Below are positions 6,844 to 15,590 of a stretch of DNA of 64,000 nt, in pieces. Where the stretch lies: contig JBBCJU010000001.1 of the NCBI GenBank assembly GCA_037190145.1, positions 62,001 through 126,000 of the forward strand, in the 5' to 3' direction. This stretch comes from 55-13 sp037190145. GTDB taxonomy: Bacteria; Armatimonadota; Fimbriimonadia; Fimbriimonadales; Fimbriimonadaceae. Made by a program: the position numbers and the translations under genes. Every line of letters begins with the position of its first letter. Within the stretch, counting starts at the first letter, position 1. The notes under the pieces were generated by a model. It was not told where the DNA came from. It ran no database searches and was given only the letters and a program-made list of their open reading frames with translations.

Positions 6844-9800
6844 TTGCAGAGTCCCGGGAATGTACGCTTTATTTGCGACTTAGCACGCAGAACCATATCT
6901 ATTGCATCTGGCGTGCCGATGATCCCGTTGGATACTCCCATGTCCAACGTTTCATCTCTCTATAGCAATCGAAAGCTGAAAGCCATTATCCATGGCAATC
7001 GGCTGATCGTGTTTGCCGCGACCATAGTGTGCCTTATAGCTCTGATCTTTACTGAAATGGCAGCAGTAAAAAAGGAATCAGCAGCTCAATCGATTATCGC
7101 CGCAGGTCGTGAGCAAGCGCTAAGTGAGCGTGTGTTATCGCGGATGCAAACCATTAGTGCATTCCAAGCAAGATCTGTTGCTGTAGATACAGATATTGAA
7201 GAACTAGAGCAAAGCTTCGCAGAGTGGCGCGCTGACCATGAACTAATCCTCAACAAAGCAAAGAAGGCAGATGCTCACGAAGTGCAGGAAGCTATCGCCC
7301 AAACAACTCCATGGCGAAAAATCTTGTTTGCTCAGGGCCGAGCAATCACTAACTCGAGGGGTAGAGCACCTATTTCACTCCAATCAGCAAGTTTTGCTCA
7401 AAAGAAGTTCAGCATTGAGCAAGACCGCGTGTTAAAAGCGCTGGAAAACTACAACGCCAGTCAAATTCAAGCTGCACATAAGGCACATTGGCTTTCTTTT
7501 GCCCTTGTGCTCGCCATCTTGCTTATTCAAACAACGGGTGTTGTCCGGCCTTTGCTAGTACGTCATCAGCAAACCGTCAGGTCCCTCCAGGACAATCAGT
7601 TGCAGCTTGAAGAAACACGCAGAGAGCTTCAAATCCAAAATCGTAGTCTTCAGGCAAGCCGTGACGCCATTTTGGCCACTACCGTCAGGTTTGAAGATAT
7701 GGCAAAACTCAGTCGGTTCTCAGCCGCAAGATTTGAAGAGTTGTTTGCCAGCATTCCAATCGCTGCGTGTACTTTTGACTCTGAAGGAACCGTCTTTGAG
7801 TGGAATCGTGAAGCTCAAATGCTTTTTGGCATTGCTGGGTGCAACGCCGTTGGTAAATCTCTGACTACCTTGATGGCCCTCCCAGAAAACGTTGAGGAGT
7901 ACAAAGCAATGGTATCGGGGGTGTTTTCCCGTAATCACCTCTACAACATAGAAAGGCGCATAAGGCGACCAAATGGCGAGATTCGCAAAGTCATTTTCAA
8001 CACTTTCCCACTGATTGATCCAGAAGGTCACGTGAATGGTGGCGTTTGCTCCATGATCGATGTTACTGAGCAGCGATTAGCAGAGGAGCGACTGAAGAAG
8101 TCAGAGTCGCGGTTCCGTGAGATGGTAGACGACCTCCCCACTGGTGCCGTGCTCATTGAAGGTGATTCTATCCATGTGAATCGGTACGTCGAATTGATCA
8201 CAGGGATCGGACGTGAAGAATTCACCACGTTGGACAAATGGTTTAGTCTTGTCTATAGAGAAAACGCGCCGACGGCAAGAGATGTTTACAACAAAGCTAA
8301 AGCTGCTAATTTCCCCTGTCACCGCGTTCAGCCGATTATAAGTCGCGGTGGAGAAACCAAGCATATAGAGTTTTCTGCCTACCAGTCTGAACACAGTGAA
8401 GTTTGGATACTAAAAGATGTATCGGAGCGATTAGCATCACAAGAAAGATTTAAGATTCTATTTGAGTATTCAACTGACGCACACCTGCTCTACGATCAGA
8501 GCGGAATCATTGATTGCAATGAGGCGACTGTTAAAATGCTTGGTGCTCGCAGTAGGCAAGAAGTTTTCACACACCACCCCGCCATCTTTAGCCCAGAATT
8601 CCAGCCCGATGGCAAGCTCTCCAGCGAAAAATCGATAGAGATGGAGCAAATTGCTTTGACTACTGGCTATCACCAGTTTGAATGGATCCATCGAAAGGCA
8701 GATGGATCCCTCTTTCCAGTTGAAGTGACCATAACTCCCGTTGTAATCTCGGGAAACACAACTCTCCTTGTGGTCTGGCATGACTTGACCGAACAGAAGG
8801 AAGCCCAAGCAGCCCTTGAATCGGCGATCAAAGATCTTAACGAAGCTCAATCTCTTGCCCATGTGGGAAGTTGGCAATGCGACCGTACACTTACTAGCGT
8901 CTGGTTTTCTCCAGAAACGCATAGCATTCTTGGATTGGCTGAGCATGAGCTCCCCAACCTCACAATGCTTTCGAAGTTTATCCACTCCGATGATCTTCAG
9001 TCATTCAGAAGCCATTTCCTGAGTGCCGTGCGCCGTTGGAAGGGGGCAGAAATTGAAATTCGGGTTATCCGTCCTACGGGTGAGGAGAGGATCATTGTTT
9101 GCACGGGCCGTCCTCAGCGAGATGGTGCGCGATATGTCGGCACGATTCGTGATGTCACTCTAGAACGTATAGCGGCAAGGCAGATTTCAGAAAGCGAGTC
9201 TTTGTTTAGAGCCTCACTTGATGCAATGCACTCTGGAGTGGTGTACATGGATTCAAGCGAAGTCATTACACGCACTAATCCCAAAGGAGCTGAGATATTG
9301 GGCCTCAATTCGCAGCAGGTTGTAGGGTCGTCTCCTTGTGATGCAAGGTGGGGCAACATCCGAGAAGATTGGAGCGACCTTAGCCCAGACGAAACTCCTC
9401 TCATACAGGCTTTTCGACAAGGAGTTCCGGTTGCAGACTTTGTGCATGGAGTAAGACGTCCCGATGGAGCACTCGTATGGATAAGCGTTAATGCCGCTCC
9501 CGTTTTTCTACCAGGCCAACAAAAGCCAATTGGAGCTGTATCCAGTTTTACGGACATTACAGAGACACGCAAATATCAAGAATTGCTTCTGACTGAAATG
9601 GTTAAGACTAATGAGTTAGCCGTGGATCTCGAATTACAAAAAGCCGCTCTTGTAGAGGCTAATGAAAGACTTAATGCATTGGCAACCACTGATGGCCTAA
9701 CGGGGCTAAACAATCATCGGCGCTTCCAGGAATATCTGGAACAAGCATTTGCTATTGCTACGCGGAATCAATCACCTTTATCACTGATCCTGCTTGACGT

Positions 9801-10182
9801 AGACTTCTTCAAACGGTTCAATGATGAGTTTGGGCACCAAGCTGGCGATAAGGTGCTAAAAGGAGTAGCCTCTGTCCTACAATCGACAGCAAGGATTTCT
9901 GACTTTGTCGCGCGATATGGTGGAGAGGAGTTCGTGATCGTCTTATCCGGTATCGATTCAGAAAATGCGATCGCTACTGCCGAAAGATTCCGCAAGACAA
10001 TCCAGGAAAATGATTGGCCGTACACAGGTGTAACCTCTAGCTTTGGGGTGGCTACGCTTACCCAAACAATGAGTACTCGGGAGCAGTTGATAGCGGAAGC
10101 TGATAAAGCACTCTATCAAGCCAAGCGTGAGGGCAGAAATAGAGTTTGTCATGCTCAAGACTACATTGACAAAGCTGCTTAA
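6844..10182 (+). CDS. membrane-anchored diguanylate cyclase with five PAS domains
   Basis: 1112 aa. Two membrane helices (LIVFAATIVCLIALIF near residue 55 and WLSFALVLAILLI near 220) flank a helical extracytoplasmic sensor of about 140 residues. Then come a coiled coil and five PAS domains beginning near residues 295, 423, 533, 668 and 787, several ending in a DVTE/DITE-type PAC signature, then a GGDEF domain from about 944. The active site reads GGEEF (1026-1030), a functional variant. The inhibitory I-site RISD lies exactly five residues before it, so product inhibition by c-di-GMP is expected. Alternative starts are the ATGs at 6919 and 6940, which would remove a leader with no obvious role. 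The sensed signal is unknown. Confidence 0.93.
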   Translation: MQSPGNVRFICDLARRTISIASGVPMIPLDTPMSNVSSLYSNRKLKAIIHGNRLIVFAATIVCLIALIFTEMAAVKKESAAQSIIAAGREQALSERVLSRMQTISAFQARSVAVDTDIEELEQSFAEWRADHELILNKAKKADAHEVQEAIAQTTPWRKILFAQGRAITNSRGRAPISLQSASFAQKKFSIEQDRVLKALENYNASQIQAAHKAHWLSFALVLAILLIQTTGVVRPLLVRHQQTVRSLQDNQLQLEETRRELQIQNRSLQASRDAILATTVRFEDMAKLSRFSAARFEELFASIPIAACTFDSEGTVFEWNREAQMLFGIAGCNAVGKSLTTLMALPENVEEYKAMVSGVFSRNHLYNIERRIRRPNGEIRKVIFNTFPLIDPEGHVNGGVCSMIDVTEQRLAEERLKKSESRFREMVDDLPTGAVLIEGDSIHVNRYVELITGIGREEFTTLDKWFSLVYRENAPTARDVYNKAKAANFPCHRVQPIISRGGETKHIEFSAYQSEHSEVWILKDVSERLASQERFKILFEYSTDAHLLYDQSGIIDCNEATVKMLGARSRQEVFTHHPAIFSPEFQPDGKLSSEKSIEMEQIALTTGYHQFEWIHRKADGSLFPVEVTITPVVISGNTTLLVVWHDLTEQKEAQAALESAIKDLNEAQSLAHVGSWQCDRTLTSVWFSPETHSILGLAEHELPNLTMLSKFIHSDDLQSFRSHFLSAVRRWKGAEIEIRVIRPTGEERIIVCTGRPQRDGARYVGTIRDVTLERIAARQISESESLFRASLDAMHSGVVYMDSSEVITRTNPKGAEILGLNSQQVVGSSPCDARWGNIREDWSDLSPDETPLIQAFRQGVPVADFVHGVRRPDGALVWISVNAAPVFLPGQQKPIGAVSSFTDITETRKYQELLLTEMVKTNELAVDLELQKAALVEANERLNALATTDGLTGLNNHRRFQEYLEQAFAIATRNQSPLSLILLDVDFFKRFNDEFGHQAGDKVLKGVASVLQSTARISDFVARYGGEEFVIVLSGIDSENAIATAERFRKTIQENDWPYTGVTSSFGVATLTQTMSTREQLIAEADKALYQAKREGRNRVCHAQDYIDKAA

Positions 10183-10199
10183 TTTGCCAAAATGGGCAA

Positions 10200-10946
10200 G
10201 TGCCTAATATCCCCGTCGAAATTGTTTGCTGCTCTGTTGATGACTGTCTAGAAGCGGTTGCGGGCGGAGCCAACCGCATAGAACTGTGTGGCGCGATCTC
10301 CCTCGGTGGACTGACGCCAAGCATTGGAACCCTGATCGAAGCTAAGAGTAGAGTCAACGTGCCGATTGTCGCTATGGTTCGTCCTAGAGGAGCAGGGTTT
10401 GACTACACCTCATCCGAGTTCGAAACAATGATCTCCGACGCCAAACTGCTTCTTGAGCATGGAGCGGACGGCCTCGTTTTCGGTGTCCTAGAATCAGATG
10501 GTCAAATCGATACTCCTCGTATGAAGCAGTTGGTCGAGCTATGCGATGATCGGGAAAAAATCTGCCACCGTTGTTTCGATGTCGTTCCAAATCCTATTGA
10601 AGCTCTAGAGATCCTAATTGACCTAGGCTTCACTCGTTTGCTCACCAGCGGACAGCGTGCTTTTGCGACGGACGGCGCTGGACTTATTCGCAAGCTAGTG
10701 GATCAAGCTCAAGGACGAATCGAAATACTTCCCGCCGGAGGTCTTCGCATGCACAACATCCTGGAGTTCCTTCAAGAAACCGGATGCAATTGTGTTCACT
10801 TGGCTCCTTTTATCGAACAAGTTGACTCATCAACCCTTGGAAATCCTGAGATTGAGTATGCCCCTACGTCACTGCCTAAAGAGTCCGTTTTTCACCTAAT
10901 TGACCGTAGCCAAGTGGCAGCCGTAGTTGCGGCGGTTCAGCAATAG
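10200..10946 (+). CDS. cutC: copper homeostasis protein CutC family
   Basis: 248 aa TIM-barrel protein of the CutC family. Family blocks: VEIVCCSVDDCLEAVAGGANRIELC, GGLTPS, VPIVAMVRPRGAGFDY, GADGLVFGVL, KICHRCFDVVPNP and RLLTSGQ, then ILPAGGLRMHN. The name reflects a copper-tolerance phenotype in E. coli, but the biochemical role is unsettled and a sugar- or phosphate-related enzyme is possible. GTG start, 17 bases after the cyclase stop, so it may be cotranscribed with it. Confidence 0.88.
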   Translation: MPNIPVEIVCCSVDDCLEAVAGGANRIELCGAISLGGLTPSIGTLIEAKSRVNVPIVAMVRPRGAGFDYTSSEFETMISDAKLLLEHGADGLVFGVLESDGQIDTPRMKQLVELCDDREKICHRCFDVVPNPIEALEILIDLGFTRLLTSGQRAFATDGAGLIRKLVDQAQGRIEILPAGGLRMHNILEFLQETGCNCVHLAPFIEQVDSSTLGNPEIEYAPTSLPKESVFHLIDRSQVAAVVAAVQQ

Positions 10947-11018
10947 ACAAGAAAAAATTGGGACTGTTCGTCCAGTTTTTGAAACCTGTCGTCTATGCCA
11001 TCAGAGGTGATTTGAGAA

Positions 11019-11306
11019 ATGGCAATGTCAGCAGTTCACAAAATCAAAAATGCGACGTCGAAGGGAGTTTCCACAATTCATGCAGCCAAGGGCGATAGTC
11101 CATATTCTGCTGATATTCGCAAACAGATCGGGCTTTCAGCGGTACTGGCGATCATGGCAGGCGCCGTAGGCTTTTTTGCGATCCGTTCTATGAAATGCCT
11201 TAGTGGTAAAGCTAGGGCATACGAGGACTGGAAAATCAAAGATGCCCAACTTGACAAAGACTTAGAGGATTCTCTCGATGCTAGCGACGCAGTTGCAAGG
11301 TACTAG
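11019..11306 (+). CDS. small single-pass membrane protein, unknown
   Basis: 95 aa, not recognised. A basic N-terminal 35 residues precede one hydrophobic helix (IGLSAVLAIMAGAVGFFAI, about 37-55), then a highly charged tail (DWKIKDAQLDKDLEDSL). ATG start with GAGGTG about 9 bases upstream supports translation. It is followed by a strong hairpin at 11435-11478. Confidence 0.55.
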   Translation: MAMSAVHKIKNATSKGVSTIHAAKGDSPYSADIRKQIGLSAVLAIMAGAVGFFAIRSMKCLSGKARAYEDWKIKDAQLDKDLEDSLDASDAVARY

Positions 11307-11434
11307 TCCGCAGCAGACTGACTGAACGTTTATCTTTTCACGTCACTAGGCATAGAAGCAGGGGTCTAGTGCAACGAGAACAGACACGTACTTTCAGTCC
11401 AAGTTTTTCTGAAATACCGCCTCAAACATAGTTG

Positions 11435-11478
11435 TTAAATGTTGCCCACCTATAAACATGAGAGGGGGCAACATTTAA
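11435..11478. terminator. 13-bp hairpin between convergent genes
   Basis: ttaaatgttgccc (11435-11447) pairs perfectly with 11466-11478 around an 18-nt loop. It sits between the small membrane protein gene and the convergent dehydrogenase gene and could end both transcripts. The A/T-rich outer arms partly substitute for a T-tract. Confidence 0.5.
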
Positions 11479-11488
11479 GTTAGTGACT

Positions 11489-12475
11489 CTACCGCGACTT
11501 TATCTGCCGTATCTCTTCGATAGTGGTCGCAAGAGATTGCTTAGATGACTCAGGAGTGGTCGTCACGAACGGTTCACCTGATTCAAGTCGATCTATAAAA
11601 TATTTCAACTCGTGATAGTAGCCACCAAGGTCGGAGATGTTTCCGCCACCAGCCGCTTCCATCTTAGCGAACTCAGGAACGGTTGGCTCTTTCCCATCTT
11701 CGTATATGGTTAATGGACCGCCATCCATAATCGCGGCACCCCTCTCAAAGATCGCACGAAAAGCCATTTTGAACGGTGTGTGCGTGGGTAGGTTCCAACC
11801 ACCTTCAAGATGTGCCACCGCCCCATCGGCAAAGCTCATGGTTGTGAATGCGTGTGATGGGCCACGATTGTCAACCGTGCCCCAAGCGGATACCTCTTTA
11901 GGTTCACCCAACAAATAGTGCGCGTAATCCGTATCGTGAATGTGCATATCGAGCACGCCACCGCCAGACTTTTCCTCATCTGCTAGCCAGTTGTCTGTGC
12001 TCCAAGAAGGAAACTGGCCGTAGCGGGTTAAGTTGATGGAAAGCAGCCTCCCTAGAGTCCCTGCTTCGACTAGTTCTTTCACCAGAACATACTCAGGCCA
12101 AAAGCGAATGCAGTGTCCAATCATCAACCTAACATCAGCCTTTTGGCAAGCCGCAATCATTTCATCTGCTTCGTCCACAGTCATGGCCATGGGCTTCTCA
12201 CAGAAGACATGTTTTCTGGCTGATGCAACGGCTAAGGTGGCATCTTTGTGCTCGTAGGTTGGCAAGCAAATATCGACAGCATCCAAATCTGGATGATTCT
12301 CAAACAACTCATGAAGGGTCTCGTAAGCTGGTACACCAAAATCAGCCGAATAGGCTTCGCGCTTCTCCGGTTTACGGTCCACGAGCGCAACTAACTCCGC
12401 ATTGTCCAATAACCCATACACATTGGCGTGCATGCGCCCCATGAATCCGCAACCTATGATGGCAACCTTCTGCAT
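11489..12475 (-). CDS. Gfo/Idh/MocA family NAD(P)-dependent dehydrogenase
   Basis: 328 aa, standard two-domain size. The N-terminal Rossmann fold starts with VAIIGCGFMGRMHANVY. The catalytic-lysine motif EKP is at residues 93-95 (HVFCEKPMA). The C-terminal beta-sheet domain carries GGGVLDMHIHDTDYAHYLLG, which holds the family's Asp/His catalytic pair. Such enzymes oxidise inositols, glucose, or other sugars and sugar acids. The sequence is close to the myo-inositol dehydrogenase-like branch, but the substrate is not fixed. No signal peptide, hence cytoplasmic. It lies just downstream (38 bp) of the BTAD regulator gene on the same strand. Confidence 0.88.
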   Translation of the reverse strand: MQKVAIIGCGFMGRMHANVYGLLDNAELVALVDRKPEKREAYSADFGVPAYETLHELFENHPDLDAVDICLPTYEHKDATLAVASARKHVFCEKPMAMTVDEADEMIAACQKADVRLMIGHCIRFWPEYVLVKELVEAGTLGRLLSINLTRYGQFPSWSTDNWLADEEKSGGGVLDMHIHDTDYAHYLLGEPKEVSAWGTVDNRGPSHAFTTMSFADGAVAHLEGGWNLPTHTPFKMAFRAIFERGAAIMDGGPLTIYEDGKEPTVPEFAKMEAAGGGNISDLGGYYHELKYFIDRLESGEPFVTTTPESSKQSLATTIEEIRQIKSR

Positions 12476-12513
12476 TTCGCGGGAAAGGTTACTTGGAATT
12501 CGCTAAAGATGTA

Positions 12514-15510
12514 CTAAAAGTTGCGCTGAACCTTTGAGATAATGACGTCGATTTCTTCCATCGACATTTTTCGCCCGATTTCGAGTTGCTCCTCAAAACG
12601 ACTCAAGTCCATTCCATCTCTCAGTTGAGCCAGATATTCATCGTAACGACGCATTTCGATGCCGTGGTGCAGCTCTCCCATACGAGCTCTATACACCTCA
12701 AGGAGACCAAAGACGCGAGCGGAATCATTGACATACCCTAGCCCGTGCAAGGTTTGACCAAAGTAGAGTAGGAACCGCCAAACCACGAGCAACTCATTCT
12801 CGGCATTTCGGTAAGACGCAATCAAGGATTGCGACGCTTTCTGATAGTCACCGGCAGCATTTGCAACTCTTCCCTTCACCACCATCGCCATGCTTTGGTA
12901 CCAGCGATGGCCGCTAAGTTCAAATAGTTCAATGGCTTCATCGATCCACTTTTCAGAGGGTTCGATCATTCCTTGGTCAACAGCTAGGTTGGCCAAGTTC
13001 GTGAGTGCAGACCCAATTCTTTCAGGGTTCCCCAGCTTCCGCGCCACTTCTAAGCTTTGCTCATAGTCGGCCTGAGCAGAAGTTCGATCTCCAGCCTCCA
13101 TGGCAACATTCCCCAAGGCCAACCAGCACCTTGCTTCAGAAGCAAGATCGCCTATTTCTGCAGAAAGGGTTTGATTCGCACGCAAAAGTTGTTTGGCTTC
13201 TTCATAGCTCCCTTTGCGGTGAGCCTCCATTTGCAACACAAAATTGGCGGCAATGATCTCCGCCTTTGAGCCATAAACTCCAAAGACTTCCAAGGCTTGG
13301 TGAATACGGGATTCCGCAAGTTTAAAGTCACCAGCAAGCCAATCTAACTTGCCTAAACTCGCTGTTGCCTTCGCCTTCAAAAGGGGATCAATCGTTTCTT
13401 GCCTAAGTGCGGCCTCAAGCCATTCGCGCCCTTCCGCAATATATCCTCTGCTCTCCCAGTACCGCGCTAGCGATATTGAGAGGCGCAGTAATTCCTCACT
13501 TAGATCATGATCATTTAACCAGCGTAAGGCGGCTACACAGTTGAGGTAATCAGCATCTATGCTTGAAGCCCACTTGGTGGATGATGGCTCCTTTTCCGCA
13601 AGATCTAAAAAGCATTCCGCATGTCTCCAACCACATTCGGCAAAGAGATCTGGAGTAACCATGCTCTGCCCAAAAGATCGTACGATTCCCAACATCGAGA
13701 ATCTAACGGTGTCATCCGTTGGCTCACTGTAAATCAGCGACCTTTCCTCAAGTGCAGTTAGGGCTTCCATCACGTTATCGTCAGGACATAAATGTTCTGC
13801 CGAAGCGTGATCCCATCCCCCTTCAAAGAAAGTCAGACGCAAGAAAACCTTACGCAACGACTCATCCAAGAGGTGATAGCTGCCATCAAAAACTGCCCGC
13901 AATGATCTGTGCCGGGGGCTTATGTCTTTTCTTCGGCTCGCTAATCGATCTACATTCGCATTGAGCTGTTCAATCATCTGAGCCGGAGTCATCGCCCTTG
14001 CCCAGCCCGCTGCCAATTCCAAGGCCAAAGGCAATCCCTCAAGTCTTCGGCTCAGTTCAACAATGGCCTCAGATGTACGGTCCGTTAACTGGAAGTCAGC
14101 CTTAACAGCCTGAGCTCTGTCCACAAACAAGGCAACAGAAGGATTCTCAGCGAGCTCTTTTAGGTCACTCGAAATCTGACTCGGAACGGATAGCGGCGTC
14201 AAAGATATCAAGCTTTCGGCTTCGATGTTCAAAGGAACTCTAGATGTAACAAGAATTTGAACCTTAGCGGTTTCCCCTAAAATCTTCTGAACGACCTCGG
14301 CTCCTGATTCTGAGATTTGCTCAAGATTATCAAGGATCAGCAGTCCATTCGGCAACTCAGCCAATCGGGCAAGAATCGCTTGCCAAGGGTCGGTTAGATT
14401 AACTTGGCCCGGCAGAAGGGCCCTGGCCAACTCAACGGGCACATCTGCGCCGTCTTCAACACTACCTAACGAGACAAAATAAACACGATCCTGGAAATGT
14501 TCGCGCAGAAGCCAACCAGCCTCAATCGCTAACCTGGTTTTCCCACAGCCTCCGAGCCCCAGGACAGTCACTACTCGAGAGCTTCGGGTCACTAAGTATT
14601 CTTCTAGAAGTCGGATTTCAGATTCCCGGCCAACAAAACTGCTCACGACTCTAGGCAACGTTAAGGTTGCCTCGTTGCGGATGACGGAGACGGGCTCACT
14701 TACTTTGCGAGCTTGTTGCGGACTAAAGTCGTCGTCTATCTCAACATCAACAACTTGATCAGCTAAGACGGATTCAGCCTTAGCCTTATACTTCAGAGCT
14801 CGCTCACTTGGCTCATCGTCGTATTGCTGAAGAGCGCGAAGCAGTTCGTCAAACTGGAGCAGAGCAGATTTTGCCCGTCCAGCTCTTAGGTAAAGCCGCA
14901 TAAGCACCACGTGTGGAGCTTCGTCGTAGGGGTCCAGCTCCAGTCGGCGACGAGCATATTCAATCGCCGCTTCAGGAGTTCCCAAAGCCACATAGCTTCT
15001 AATCAGTTGTTGAAGCGCCTGATCGTACATATCAGCAAGGTGGACTCTCTTTGGAAAAATCCATTCTTCGTAATAGCCTTCAAGCAGTTCACCTTTATAT
15101 CGCTCTACCGCCGACTTTAACCAACGAACTCTTTCCTCATCACTTTCTGCTCGTTCAGCGGAGCGAATATCTTTCTCAAACTCCTCAATGTCCGTGATCA
15201 CGGTCTGCCCGTTAACAGCCAGGCTATGGTGATCAGTAGCCAATACCGTTCCCGGGCCAAGTTCGGGCGGATGAAGCTGGCGTCTCAAGGAGGAAATAGC
15301 TTGGTTGAGACGATTCCTTATCGCAACCGGATCGCCATCCGGCCATAAAAGTTCGGCCACAGCTTCCCGAGAATGGCTCCGTCCTGGTTGAAGCGCCAAA
15401 TACGCCAACAAGGCTCCGGTTTTCTGGGTTTGGAACCTGGTTATGCGTCGTTCACCCTGAACAACGGCCAAGCCACCTAACATATCTATCCGCCAAGGAG
15501 CGATCACCAC
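12514..15510 (-). CDS. BTAD/SARP-type transcriptional regulator with NB-ARC ATPase and TPR domains
   Basis: 998 aa. The N-terminus (residues about 5-105) is an OmpR-like winged helix of the SARP/AfsR type, with LAYLALQPGRSHSREAVAELLWP and NRLNQAISSLRRQL. The BTAD helical domain follows (110-250). An NB-ARC/STAND ATPase starts near 290 with SFVGRE and the P-loop GLGGCGKT (318-325), then GLLILDNLEQ (Walker B) and LEGLPLALELAAGWAR. The C-terminal 350 residues are TPR-like repeats. STAND proteins act as ligand-controlled, ATP-dependent switches. Here the likely targets are its own gene and the divergent sugar-binding protein/GH116 genes. GTG start. Confidence 0.9.
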   Translation of the reverse strand: MVIAPWRIDMLGGLAVVQGERRITRFQTQKTGALLAYLALQPGRSHSREAVAELLWPDGDPVAIRNRLNQAISSLRRQLHPPELGPGTVLATDHHSLAVNGQTVITDIEEFEKDIRSAERAESDEERVRWLKSAVERYKGELLEGYYEEWIFPKRVHLADMYDQALQQLIRSYVALGTPEAAIEYARRRLELDPYDEAPHVVLMRLYLRAGRAKSALLQFDELLRALQQYDDEPSERALKYKAKAESVLADQVVDVEIDDDFSPQQARKVSEPVSVIRNEATLTLPRVVSSFVGRESEIRLLEEYLVTRSSRVVTVLGLGGCGKTRLAIEAGWLLREHFQDRVYFVSLGSVEDGADVPVELARALLPGQVNLTDPWQAILARLAELPNGLLILDNLEQISESGAEVVQKILGETAKVQILVTSRVPLNIEAESLISLTPLSVPSQISSDLKELAENPSVALFVDRAQAVKADFQLTDRTSEAIVELSRRLEGLPLALELAAGWARAMTPAQMIEQLNANVDRLASRRKDISPRHRSLRAVFDGSYHLLDESLRKVFLRLTFFEGGWDHASAEHLCPDDNVMEALTALEERSLIYSEPTDDTVRFSMLGIVRSFGQSMVTPDLFAECGWRHAECFLDLAEKEPSSTKWASSIDADYLNCVAALRWLNDHDLSEELLRLSISLARYWESRGYIAEGREWLEAALRQETIDPLLKAKATASLGKLDWLAGDFKLAESRIHQALEVFGVYGSKAEIIAANFVLQMEAHRKGSYEEAKQLLRANQTLSAEIGDLASEARCWLALGNVAMEAGDRTSAQADYEQSLEVARKLGNPERIGSALTNLANLAVDQGMIEPSEKWIDEAIELFELSGHRWYQSMAMVVKGRVANAAGDYQKASQSLIASYRNAENELLVVWRFLLYFGQTLHGLGYVNDSARVFGLLEVYRARMGELHHGIEMRRYDEYLAQLRDGMDLSRFEEQLEIGRKMSMEEIDVIISKVQRNF

Positions 15511-15559
15511 TTGATTTTGCCACTAAAAGCAGGTTAGGGTTTTAGCAGACATTTAGATT

Positions 15560-15575
15560 GCGAAGATATCTTCGC
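15560..15575. promoter_or_regulatory. 16-bp perfect palindrome, candidate operator
   Basis: gcgaagatatcttcgc is a perfect 16-bp dyad. It lies between the divergent BTAD regulator (start 15510) and the sugar-binding lipoprotein (ATG 15591), 16 bases before that ATG. Position and symmetry fit a binding site for a dimeric regulator, possibly the adjacent one. This is an inference. SARP proteins usually bind direct repeats, so a different regulator is also possible. Confidence 0.45.
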
Positions 15576-15590
15576 GCTGGAACTCAAAGC

